Source: Bacteroidota bacterium (GTDB lineage Bacteria; Bacteroidota; Ignavibacteria; Kapaibacteriales; Kapaibacteriaceae). Taken from it: DNA of 15,566 nucleotides. This document shows, one piece after another, positions 1 through 6,412 of the stretch. Every line of letters starts with the position of its first letter. The stretch's first letter is position 1. The notes under the pieces were generated by a model. That model had not been told where the DNA came from and did not search any database. It was given only the letters and a program-made list of their open reading frames with translations. The stretch spans positions 20,361 to 35,926 of the forward strand of contig DNLG01000009.1 of assembly GCA_003488525.1 (NCBI GenBank), given 5' to 3'. Both the position numbers and the translations under genes were made by a program.

Positions 1-1929
1 AACGGCTCCTGTAATGTCGCGGATCGTCAGTGTAACCGGTAGGGGGCGATCGACGATGTACGATACGGAGAATGCATCCTGAGCCGGATTCGGGCCGCAG
101 CCGAGGATGGTGATCGGCGATGGAACTCGTTGCTCTTCATCGACGGACGTCACGGCTGGCGGATCCGGCGGTGCGGGCACGTCCTGAATGGCCTTCGCAG
201 CAGCTGGCTGTTTGCTGATGGAGAGAAGATTCGTCCCGGTGAGACTGTAGTAGCCACGTTCCCAACGTTGCGCTGTAGGACGCTCAGTAAGACTCTTGAT
301 GAAGTACCAGTCGGACTGCACGGAGTCGGGGAAGAAGGAAACGAGCATGTATCCGTGATCGGTGATGTTGCTCCAGCGCAGATGGCCGTTGCGCTGCGTG
401 AGTGTCGTATCAACCGTCTTCAGTAGCTGCGGCTGAATCACGCTAAGTCCGGCAACAGTTGAGAAGTTCTCGTCGAAGTTCGCTGAAGAGACGCTCGGAG
501 TGATGAACTCAACACCAACAGGTTTTACCTTTTCGCCGATCTCCACCGGGATCTCCATGGCAAAGCTCGAATGGAAGTCACCGGTTACCACCACCACGTT
601 CTCAACGGCACTGGAGCGGATAAACGTACTGAGTGCCCGGCGTTGTGCCGGATAGTTGCTCCACACATCACCATAGAAAGCCAGTTCGAAGATCGACTGG
701 AACGTTGGTACCTGAGGGCGAAGCAGTGCGGCAAACAAGGGGCCGACGGAGTTGAATAGGTAGGTCGTATCGATGGGTGTGACATTCAGCGGCCCGTAGA
801 TCACCTGATTGCCGATCAGCTTCCATCGGGCAGAGCTTGAGGAGAGGTTCCCCGTGAGCCACTCGTACTGGGTGGCAGACATGATCTTGCGATTTGGATT
901 GTTGAGAGAATCCTTGGCATTGTTCGATGCCGATGGTCCCACCTCATCGATCTGCTTGTCACGTCCTTCCAGCCGAGTATCGACCATCGAGACATCAACC
1001 AGGTCGCCAATGACAAAGCGCCGGTACAACACACCGCTGGTGGATTCACGCGTCGGCATCCATTCGTAACAGGCCTGACGTGAGACAGCCTTTCTCACAC
1101 TCCACTCACCTTCTTCGGGCTGATGATTCTGAGCCCCGTCGGTATATGCATCGTTAGCCGACTCATGGTCATCCCAGACGTGGATCATGGCGTGCTGTTG
1201 ATGCATCCGTCGAAGATCAGCATCGAGGCGGTATTGACTATACCTCGTGCGATAATCAGTGAGTTTGACGAGTTCGGCATCTGGGTCATGCCGGCGTCCC
1301 AGTCGTGCACCAGTCTGGCCGCCGAACGACGCCGTATCGGCATCGTACTCGTAGATGTAGTCACCGAGGTGCAGAACTGCATCGAGGTCGTTACGGTCGG
1401 CGATAAAACCATACGGCGTGAAGTATCCGGCTGGATAGTTCGAGCACGACACCACGGCAATTTTTGCATGGTCGACCTTACCGGTCGGAAGTGTGCGCGT
1501 CCGGCCCGTCAGCGAAGCGCGGCCATAGGCGATGAAGCCATAGTAGTAGACTGTTGCCGGGCTCAGGCCATCAACGTCAACCTTTACGGTGTAGTCGCCT
1601 GATGGCCGGGCCGTGGCCATGCCATCACGAACGATGTTCGTCAACGTCGGGTCGGTGGCCACCAACCAGCGCACATCGATACTCTGCTCGCCGTTTTGAG
1701 GGGTGACGCGAGTCCAGATGATCACACGGTCTGAAAGTGGATCGCCGCTGGCCACGCCGTGGTAGAAGGGTCGAAGCCGATCCTCAACCTGTGTCACGTC
1801 AGAACGCTTGCTGACGCGTGGCTCGTGTCCGGCGCGTCGCACACCAAACATGTCGTTGCGCATATCCTGAGACGGCAGCGATACGGCAGCGCTTACGATC
1901 AAAAGAACGAAAAGGCATAGGGTATTCAT
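1..1929 (-). CDS. phoD: PhoD-family alkaline phosphatase with T9SS sorting domain (3' end cut off by window)
   Basis: This reading frame is open from the ATG at 1929 to the window edge (643 residues). It encodes a secreted phosphodiesterase/alkaline phosphatase of the PhoD family, which releases phosphate from organic esters outside the cytoplasm. Residues 1-20 form a Sec signal peptide without a lipobox. Residues 56-150 match the PhoD N-terminal beta domain (FYHGVASGDP, IIWTRV). The metallophosphoesterase part shows SCSNY (Cys162), LHLGDYIYEY (Asp190), DYRTRY (225-230), VWDDHE (251-256) and TGDFH (449-453), the positions expected for the Fe/Ca active site. Residues 604-643 (PNPAQDAFSVSY, then VTLTIRDITG) resemble a type A T9SS C-terminal domain, so the protein is probably exported across the outer membrane. 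GGAG lies 6 bases before the chosen ATG; an in-frame ATG at 1941 would add four residues. The family is certain; the T9SS domain is likely but incomplete. Confidence 0.93.
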   Translation of the reverse strand, partial: MNTLCLFVLLIVSAAVSLPSQDMRNDMFGVRRAGHEPRVSKRSDVTQVEDRLRPFYHGVASGDPLSDRVIIWTRVTPQNGEQSIDVRWLVATDPTLTNIVRDGMATARPSGDYTVKVDVDGLSPATVYYYGFIAYGRASLTGRTRTLPTGKVDHAKIAVVSCSNYPAGYFTPYGFIADRNDLDAVLHLGDYIYEYDADTASFGGQTGARLGRRHDPDAELVKLTDYRTRYSQYRLDADLRRMHQQHAMIHVWDDHESANDAYTDGAQNHQPEEGEWSVRKAVSRQACYEWMPTRESTSGVLYRRFVIGDLVDVSMVDTRLEGRDKQIDEVGPSASNNAKDSLNNPNRKIMSATQYEWLTGNLSSSSARWKLIGNQVIYGPLNVTPIDTTYLFNSVGPLFAALLRPQVPTFQSIFELAFYGDVWSNYPAQRRALSTFIRSSAVENVVVVTGDFHSSFAMEIPVEIGEKVKPVGVEFITPSVSSANFDENFSTVAGLSVIQPQLLKTVDTTLTQRNGHLRWSNITDHGYMLVSFFPDSVQSDWYFIKSLTERPTAQRWERGYYSLTGTNLLSISKQPAAAKAIQDVPAPPDPPAVTSVDEEQRVPSPITILGCGPNPAQDAFSVSYIVDRPLPVTLTIRDITGAV

Positions 1930-1995
1930 GGCAGGCTCCATTTTCTGAATCACGGAACGCAATCTAGGGACCGATTGTTTCTCCCGCGTTGATCC
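1930..1995. promoter_or_regulatory. Divergent intergenic region between phoD and the photolyase cassette
   Basis: This 66-base gap separates two genes that point away from each other, so promoters for both must lie here or extend into the coding ends. A GGAG ribosome site for phoD is visible at 1936-1939 (minus strand). I found no clear TAnnTTTG box for either direction. The closest on the minus strand is TAGATTGC, which is a poor match. Confidence 0.4.
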
Positions 1996-2151
1996 ATGTC
2001 AATGATCAAGAAACACCAACTCGCCACCAAGATCTGCGTTTCCTGTCAGCGCCCCTTCACCTGGCGTAAGAAGTGGGAGCGTGTCTGGGACGAGGTCAAA
2101 TACTGTTCTGACGCCTGTCGACGTCGGAAGGGGGCTTCGCATGGCTCATGA
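1996..2151 (+). CDS. DUF2256 small zinc-ribbon protein
   Basis: This 51-residue basic protein matches the DUF2256 family along its whole length: [13 protein letters not shown], then [19 protein letters not shown] and DACRRR. Cys14, Cys17, Cys37 and Cys41 form a CxxC...CxxxC pattern that probably binds one zinc ion. The family's function is unknown. As I recall, its genes often sit beside cryptochrome/photolyase genes, and here the stop codon lies 11 bases inside the next gene, a CRY-DASH-type photolyase, so the two are very likely translationally coupled. The start is either the ATG at 1996 or the in-frame ATG at 2002; neither has a clear Shine-Dalgarno sequence. An accessory role in the light or DNA-repair process is an inference from position only. 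Confidence 0.9.
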   Translation: MSMIKKHQLATKICVSCQRPFTWRKKWERVWDEVKYCSDACRRRKGASHGS

Positions 2152-3286
2152 GTTCCATGTTGGACGAGCGCAGCGACTGACAGACAATCCTCGCATGGCG
2201 ATGGCCTGCCGGGGAGCGGAGTATCTGCTACCCGTGTATGACTGGGACCCAGCCGTGCGGATGGGGCCGCATCGTGCAGCATACCTGCTTGCCTCCCTTG
2301 CCTCGCTTCAGCGTGACCTTCGCGCTCGTGGTTCGGATTTGCTCTTTCGATTGCAGCCCCCTGACGAGCAGGTTCGGCACCTTTATCGTCAGGCCGAGAC
2401 GCTTTACCACGTTGATGATCTGCCCATGACGCTTGAACGTCTGCCGGGTGTGTTTACATCCTTTCGACGCGATCTCGAACGATCTTCTGCGAGGTGGCGT
2501 GCGCCCTTGCCAGTGCCGATGACGCTCCCACCATTGCCTCCCGGTGTGTCATGTGCAGACGTTCCTGCGCCCGGAGAACTCGGGATCGAATTGGCCGAGG
2601 CTGATGACCGCAGTGCATTCCCGTTTCATCGTGGGGAGTTTGCCCCCGGCGAGACTGCTGCGCTCGCGCACCTTAGGCAGTATCTCGAAACCCGGCGCAT
2701 TGATTCCTACAAGGCAACCCGTAATGGGCTGATCGGAACGGAGTTCTCGAGTAAGTTCTCGCCGTGGCTTGCGCTGGGCATCATCTCGGCGCGGACCATT
2801 GCCCAGGCGGTTCGGGAGTATGAACAAGAACACGGCTCGAACGACGGGACGTACTGGCTGTGGTTCGAACTTGTCTGGCGCGACTTCTTTGCGTTCCGTG
2901 CCATGACTGAAGCATCTGCCGCAGAGAGTAGAGAGCCCCGAAATGCAAACGCTCCTTTTCGCTTGTGGTGTCAGGGGGCTACCGGCTGCCGCTTTGTCGA
3001 TGCGGCTATGATCGAGCTTGCCCGAACAGGCTGGATCAGTAACCGGATGCGACAGATCGCTGCCAGTTATCTCATCTACGAGTTGCACTGTCCATGGCAG
3101 TGGGGCGAGTGGTGGTTCGCCGCGCACCTCATCGACTACGATCCGGCTTCAAATGAAGGTAACTGGAGGTACATCGCCGGACAGGGGGCAGACCCCCGCG
3201 GTGGTCGTCGCTTCAGTATCGATCACCAGCAGCAGATGTATGATCCTCAGCACCGCTATGCTGACTTCTGGCTCGGCGCACCGTAA
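2141..3286 (+). CDS. Compact CRY-DASH-type photolyase/cryptochrome
   Basis: This FAD-binding photolyase/cryptochrome is closest to the CRY-DASH group, whose members repair cyclobutane pyrimidine dimers (mainly in single-stranded DNA) or sense blue light. FAD-pocket and DASH signatures are clear: [12 protein letters not shown] (188-199), [11 protein letters not shown] (203-213), [10 protein letters not shown] (241-250), [10 protein letters not shown] (296-305) and [11 protein letters not shown] (332-342). At 381 residues it is far shorter than the usual 430-500. The first strand (normally VLVWFRNDLRL) is degenerate, about 40 residues are missing between Gln84 and Thr87, and the protein ends at DFWLGAP without the usual tail. 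Trp319 and Trp342 align with E. coli Trp359 and Trp382, but Pro266 occupies the Trp306 place. The ATG at 2141 follows a GGAAGGGGG ribosome site; a GTG at 2081 would only add unconserved residues. The gene overlaps DUF2256 by 11 bases and the next gene by one (TAATG). Whether it repairs DNA is open. Confidence 0.88.
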   Translation: MAHEFHVGRAQRLTDNPRMAMACRGAEYLLPVYDWDPAVRMGPHRAAYLLASLASLQRDLRARGSDLLFRLQPPDEQVRHLYRQAETLYHVDDLPMTLERLPGVFTSFRRDLERSSARWRAPLPVPMTLPPLPPGVSCADVPAPGELGIELAEADDRSAFPFHRGEFAPGETAALAHLRQYLETRRIDSYKATRNGLIGTEFSSKFSPWLALGIISARTIAQAVREYEQEHGSNDGTYWLWFELVWRDFFAFRAMTEASAAESREPRNANAPFRLWCQGATGCRFVDAAMIELARTGWISNRMRQIAASYLIYELHCPWQWGEWWFAAHLIDYDPASNEGNWRYIAGQGADPRGGRRFSIDHQQQMYDPQHRYADFWLGAP

Positions 3287-4749
3287 TGGAAGTGCGTCTC
3301 ATCCTCGGTGATCAGCTCAACGAAAATCATTCGTGGTTTTCAAGCGTCGATGCGTCGGTCGTATATGTGATGATGGAGGTTCGCAGCGAAACGGACTATG
3401 TACGTCATCACGCACAAAAGGTCATTGCGATCTTCGCCGCGATGCGGCGGTTTGCCGAGGCGCTTCGAGACAAGGGACACACGGTTGAATACGTCAAGAT
3501 CACGGACCCTCTGAACCGACATGATCTGGTCGGCAACGTTCAACGCTACATCGAACGCTACTGCGCCACGTCGTTCGCGTATCAGGAGCCTGACGAGTAT
3601 CGGGTTGATCAGGTCCTGTTGTCTGCCTCGCGGGTTATCGGTATTGACTGTCGGTGCGTGTCGAGTGAGCACTTCCTGACCGAACGCCATCAAGCGGCCG
3701 AGTTCTTCGGATCGAGCAAGCGCTGGCTCATGGAGCGCTTCTATCGTATGATGCGGAAGCGGCATCGCATCCTGCTGACCGAGGATGGTGAGCCCCTTGG
3801 CGGCGAATGGAACTTCGACGTTGAGAATCGTGGCACGTGGAAAGGGGCTCCTGCCGAGCCCGCGGACCAGCGCCCGCATCATGACCACACGGCCCTCTGG
3901 CAGGAGATCGTTGATGCCGGAGTTGTAACGATGGGGGAGCCACATGCGGATGACATCCGCTGGCCCATCGACCGGCGGGAAGCCCTACAGCAGCTTGATG
4001 ATTTCCTTGTCACGGGTCTGCGGCACTTCGGGACGTATCAGGATGCCATGCATCACGATGCACGCCGGCTGTTCCATTCACTGCTCTCATTCGCGCTCAA
4101 CGTCAAGATGATCACTCCGCTGGAAGTTATCCGGAGGGTCGAAGAAGAGTATCGCCGCGGTGGCATCGAGATCAATCACGTCGAGGGTTTTATCCGTCAG
4201 ATCCTCGGATGGCGAGAGTATGTGCGCGGTGTATACTGGGCACGCATGCCTGGCTACGACGAGCAGAATTTCTTTGGTCACGCCGAGCCCCTTCCCGACT
4301 GGTTCTGGACGGGGAGGACCGATATGCGATGTCTGTCATTGGCCATCGGCCAGTCGCTCGATATGGCCTATGCGCATCACATCCAGCGGCTGATGATCAT
4401 CGGCAATTATGCGCTACTGGCGGGGCTCGACCCCAAAGAGGTGCACACGTGGTATCTCGGCGTGTACATCGACGCATTTGAGTGGGTAGAGCTGCCCAAC
4501 ACGCTCGGCATGAGTCAGTATGCCGACGGTGGATTCCTGGCCACGAAACCATATGTGTCGAGTGCTGCGTACATCAGCCGCATGAGTGACTCATGCAAGG
4601 GCTGTGCCTTTGATGCCAAGAAGAAGACCGGTCCGGGAGCCTGCCCATTTAATGCCATGTACTGGGACTTCTTCCGTAGAAATCAGGATGTGCTGCGGAG
4701 TAATCCCCGACTCGGCATCGTATACCGTCAGTTGGACCGCACGGCGTAA
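3286..4749 (+). CDS. phrB: Iron-sulfur (6-4) photolyase-like protein, PhrB/FeS-BCP family
   Basis: This 487-residue protein belongs to the prokaryotic iron-sulfur photolyases (COG3046, FeS-BCP). The characterised member, Agrobacterium PhrB, repairs (6-4) photoproducts using FAD, a ribityllumazine antenna and a [4Fe-4S] cluster. The N-terminus ([18 protein letters not shown]) is typical. Cys349, Cys437, Cys440 and Cys453 fall one residue before the PhrB cluster ligands Cys350, 438, 441 and 454. The HHxxR motif at 364-368 matches the PhrB active-site His pair, and Tyr423 and Tyr429 match Tyr424 and Tyr430. PhrB numbering is from memory. Length and all these residues are normal, so the enzyme looks complete and functional. 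Its ATG overlaps the stop of the CRY-DASH gene (TAATG), showing co-translation. The symbol follows Agrobacterium usage and should not be confused with the class I CPD photolyase gene phrB/phr of E. coli. Confidence 0.93.
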   Translation: MEVRLILGDQLNENHSWFSSVDASVVYVMMEVRSETDYVRHHAQKVIAIFAAMRRFAEALRDKGHTVEYVKITDPLNRHDLVGNVQRYIERYCATSFAYQEPDEYRVDQVLLSASRVIGIDCRCVSSEHFLTERHQAAEFFGSSKRWLMERFYRMMRKRHRILLTEDGEPLGGEWNFDVENRGTWKGAPAEPADQRPHHDHTALWQEIVDAGVVTMGEPHADDIRWPIDRREALQQLDDFLVTGLRHFGTYQDAMHHDARRLFHSLLSFALNVKMITPLEVIRRVEEEYRRGGIEINHVEGFIRQILGWREYVRGVYWARMPGYDEQNFFGHAEPLPDWFWTGRTDMRCLSLAIGQSLDMAYAHHIQRLMIIGNYALLAGLDPKEVHTWYLGVYIDAFEWVELPNTLGMSQYADGGFLATKPYVSSAAYISRMSDSCKGCAFDAKKKTGPGACPFNAMYWDFFRRNQDVLRSNPRLGIVYRQLDRTA

Positions 4750-4757
4750 CTTGCCCC

Positions 4758-5912
4758 GTGTCGTCGATTACAATTCCAGCGCTGACCGGACTGCGGGCAT
4801 TTGCTGCCGCCATCGTCTTTTTCGGTCACATCCTGACTCCGCATTACGATGTCGTGCCCGGACTTCTCCAGTATGGCTGGGCCGGCGTCAACATCTTCTT
4901 TGCTCTTTCCGGTTACCTGTTCCAGCACCTCTATTCGGAGACGCTGATCCGGGGCACATTCTCATGGTGGGAGTACATCAAGCGACGGCTGATCCGCATC
5001 TATCCGATCACGTCCCTCGTTGTGGTGCTCTCTGCCATCTCGGCTTGGGACCGTATCACCATGATCGACATCGGATTGCATCTGACGTTGCTCCATGGCT
5101 GGCATCCCAAGTATCGGCTGTCGCTGAACGCGCCGATGTGGACGTTGACGCTCGAGGAAAGTTACTATCTCATGGCTCCGGTCATGATTTATTATCTGCG
5201 CAAGTTTTCTGACGACCTCCGAAAGCGCCTTGCGCCTGGCCCATCCGGGCTTCTGCTGGTCAAGACCTGCCTCGTAGCGCTCCTGGTCTGGATTCTCAGC
5301 TTCGCCCTCGGAAGGGGGCTTGCATCGTACCATCAGGATCTTGTCTATCAGGTGTTCGGGCTCTGGGACTGGGATGTCTTTTCCGGTACCATTTTTGGAC
5401 GCTTATCAGACTTTGTGGCCGGCATGCTTGCTGCCAGCCTGATGAGCATGCATGTTCACCGGCTCAAGGGTAGGGGAGACCTCATCGTTGCGATCGGAGT
5501 GTTTCTTTTCTTCTGCTCGGCCGGTTTTATTCATACGCACGGCGGGGCTACCGGTGTTGGTGAGCACAAATTCGGGTCGATCGCTATCAATGGCCTGGGT
5601 GCGGCCGGAGCGATCATCATCGCCGGGCTCCATGCCGGGGGCTGGTTTTCACGTCTCCTCTCATCGCGCGTGGCGGTGGTGCTGGGGGAGTGTTCCTTTG
5701 CTCTCTACTTGATCCAGTTCATGCCGGTGGGCCCCTTTCCAAAGATCAGCATGGCCCTTCAGGGCGGCCTGGAATCAGCGGGGGTACATTTCCTGCTGGC
5801 GGCACTGACCAGTTATCTCGTCATGAATCTTGCCGCCTTGCTCCTGCACAGACTCTACGAGCGTCCGCTGGGTCTGGCCATGCGGCGGAAGTGGCTCAAA
5901 AGAGGGACATAA
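4758..5912 (+). CDS. Acyltransferase 3 family (OafA/YrhL-like) membrane protein
   Basis: This 384-residue integral membrane protein has about ten hydrophobic segments. Its N-terminus, IPALTGLRAFAAAIVFFGH, is diagnostic of the acyltransferase 3 family and places the conserved His at residue 24; RRLIRIYPI follows near residue 77. Family members move acetyl or other acyl groups across or at the membrane onto sugars of lipopolysaccharide, peptidoglycan or exopolysaccharide. The substrate here cannot be read from the sequence. The start is a GTG 8 bases after the photolyase stop. It has no strong Shine-Dalgarno sequence, but the conserved motif begins only a few residues in, so no later start fits. 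The gene ends inside the left arm of the shared terminator at 5915-5939. A link to light damage, for example modifying surface polysaccharide, would be speculation. Confidence 0.9.
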   Translation: MSSITIPALTGLRAFAAAIVFFGHILTPHYDVVPGLLQYGWAGVNIFFALSGYLFQHLYSETLIRGTFSWWEYIKRRLIRIYPITSLVVVLSAISAWDRITMIDIGLHLTLLHGWHPKYRLSLNAPMWTLTLEESYYLMAPVMIYYLRKFSDDLRKRLAPGPSGLLLVKTCLVALLVWILSFALGRGLASYHQDLVYQVFGLWDWDVFSGTIFGRLSDFVAGMLAASLMSMHVHRLKGRGDLIVAIGVFLFFCSAGFIHTHGGATGVGEHKFGSIAINGLGAAGAIIIAGLHAGGWFSRLLSSRVAVVLGECSFALYLIQFMPVGPFPKISMALQGGLESAGVHFLLAALTSYLVMNLAALLLHRLYERPLGLAMRRKWLKRGT

Positions 5913-5939
5913 AAAAAGACCGCACGATGTGCGGTCTTT
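5911..5939 (-). terminator. Rho-independent terminator, minus strand, possibly bidirectional
   Basis: AAAGACCGCAC and GTGCGGTCTTT form a perfect 11-bp stem with a 3-base loop (GAT) at 5915-5939. On the minus strand the stem runs into seven T residues (5917-5911), which makes a strong terminator for the rpsT-tRNA-Arg unit. On the plus strand only three T residues follow, so stopping of the acyltransferase operon would be weaker, although the hairpin starts right after that gene's stop codon. Confidence 0.9.
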
Positions 5940-5954
5940 GCGGCTTTCAGTTTT

Positions 5955-6031
5955 TGGCGGACCCGTAGGGATTCGAACCCCAAACCTTCTGATCCGTAGT
6001 CAGATGCTCTATCCAGTTGAGCTACGGGTCC
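5955..6031 (-). tRNA. tRNA-Arg (anticodon ACG), CCA encoded
   Basis: The minus strand folds into a standard cloverleaf. The acceptor GGACCCG pairs with CGGGTCC. The anticodon stem TCTGA/TCAGA encloses the loop CTACGGA, giving anticodon ACG. The T arm contains GGTTCGAATCC-type sequence. The 3' CCA is encoded in the genome. It lies 17 bases after the rpsT stop codon and before the hairpin at 5915-5939, so it is probably co-transcribed with rpsT and cut out. The first anticodon A is expected to be edited to inosine to read CGU, CGC and CGA. Confidence 0.97.
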
Positions 6032-6048
6032 GTAGGAACGTTGACGGC

Positions 6049-6306
6049 TTACGCCATCATCTTCTTGACAGCCTTTGTCAGGCGGCTCTTCTTGTTTGCC
6101 GCATTGTTCTTCTTGATGATACCACGGGCAGCAACGCGATCGAGAATGCTGAACGCGGCACGAAGTGCTTCCTGTGCAGCATCCACTGTTGTTGCTGTGC
6201 GCACAGCCTTGATGGCCTCGCGCATGACCTTCTTATTTCCGCGGTTGTAGATCTTGCGCTTCTTCGACTGACGAATGCGCTTGATCGCTGACTTATGATG
6301 TGCCAT
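6049..6306 (-). CDS. rpsT: 30S ribosomal protein S20
   Basis: This 85-residue, very basic helical protein binds 16S rRNA in the body of the small ribosomal subunit. MAHHKSAIKRIRQSKKRK at the start, RGNKKVMREAIKAV in the middle and the KKNNAANKKSRLTKAV segment near the end are typical of S20, and the length is normal. The ATG at 6306 was chosen because MAHHKSA is the conserved N-terminus; the open frame upstream to 6375 is not conserved and covers the promoter. There is no strong Shine-Dalgarno sequence. The gene is followed by tRNA-Arg and a terminator and is read divergently from murQ. Confidence 0.98.
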   Translation of the reverse strand: MAHHKSAIKRIRQSKKRKIYNRGNKKVMREAIKAVRTATTVDAAQEALRAAFSILDRVAARGIIKKNNAANKKSRLTKAVKKMMA

Positions 6307-6345
6307 GTGTGTGGCGCCTGAGGATTCGTGAAAACTTTTGGGCCG

Positions 6346-6376
6346 CAAAGATAGGCAAGAAAACAGAATCCGCAAA
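6346..6376 (-). promoter_or_regulatory. Bacteroidota-type promoter for rpsT
   Basis: On the minus strand TTTG (6376-6373) and TATCTTTG (6353-6346) are separated by exactly 19 bases. This is the -33/-7 form TTTG-N19-TAnnTTTG described for Bacteroidota housekeeping sigma factors. Transcription would begin a few bases after the -7 box, near 6340, leaving a leader of roughly 35 bases before the rpsT ATG. The match is read directly; activity is inferred. Confidence 0.75.
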
Positions 6377-6399
6377 CGTATCCGTAGTTATGGAATAGC

Positions 6400-6407
6400 T
6401 AGTTTTG
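6400..6407 (+). promoter_or_regulatory. Possible -7 box for murQ
   Basis: TAGTTTTG fits the TAnnTTTG -7 consensus and ends 5 bases before the murQ ATG at 6413. No good TTTG or TTG lies at the expected upstream distance. If used, it would give a transcript with almost no leader. This fits the absence of a Shine-Dalgarno sequence before murQ, but it could be a chance match. Confidence 0.3.
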
Positions 6408-6412
6408 CTTTG

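Noticed and set aside
1123..1602. Plus-strand open frame of 159 codons inside the phosphatase region
   Set aside because: It is antisense to a frame of 643 codons with clear PhoD motifs and matches no known family.
2081..2140. GTG start extending the CRY-DASH protein by 20 residues
   Set aside because: The added residues lie wholly within the DUF2256 gene, do not resemble the missing first strand, and the ATG at 2141 has the better ribosome site.
2549..3127. Minus-strand open frame of 192 codons
   Set aside because: It lies opposite the CRY-DASH gene, whose protein is well conserved; the antisense product has no recognisable features.
3340..3945. Minus-strand open frame of 201 codons
   Set aside because: It is a shadow of the iron-sulfur photolyase gene, in GC-rich coding sequence.
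6338..6412. Longer murQ start at 6338
   Set aside because: The extension is basic, unconserved and overlaps the rpsT promoter; the ATG at 6413 gives the normal N-terminus.
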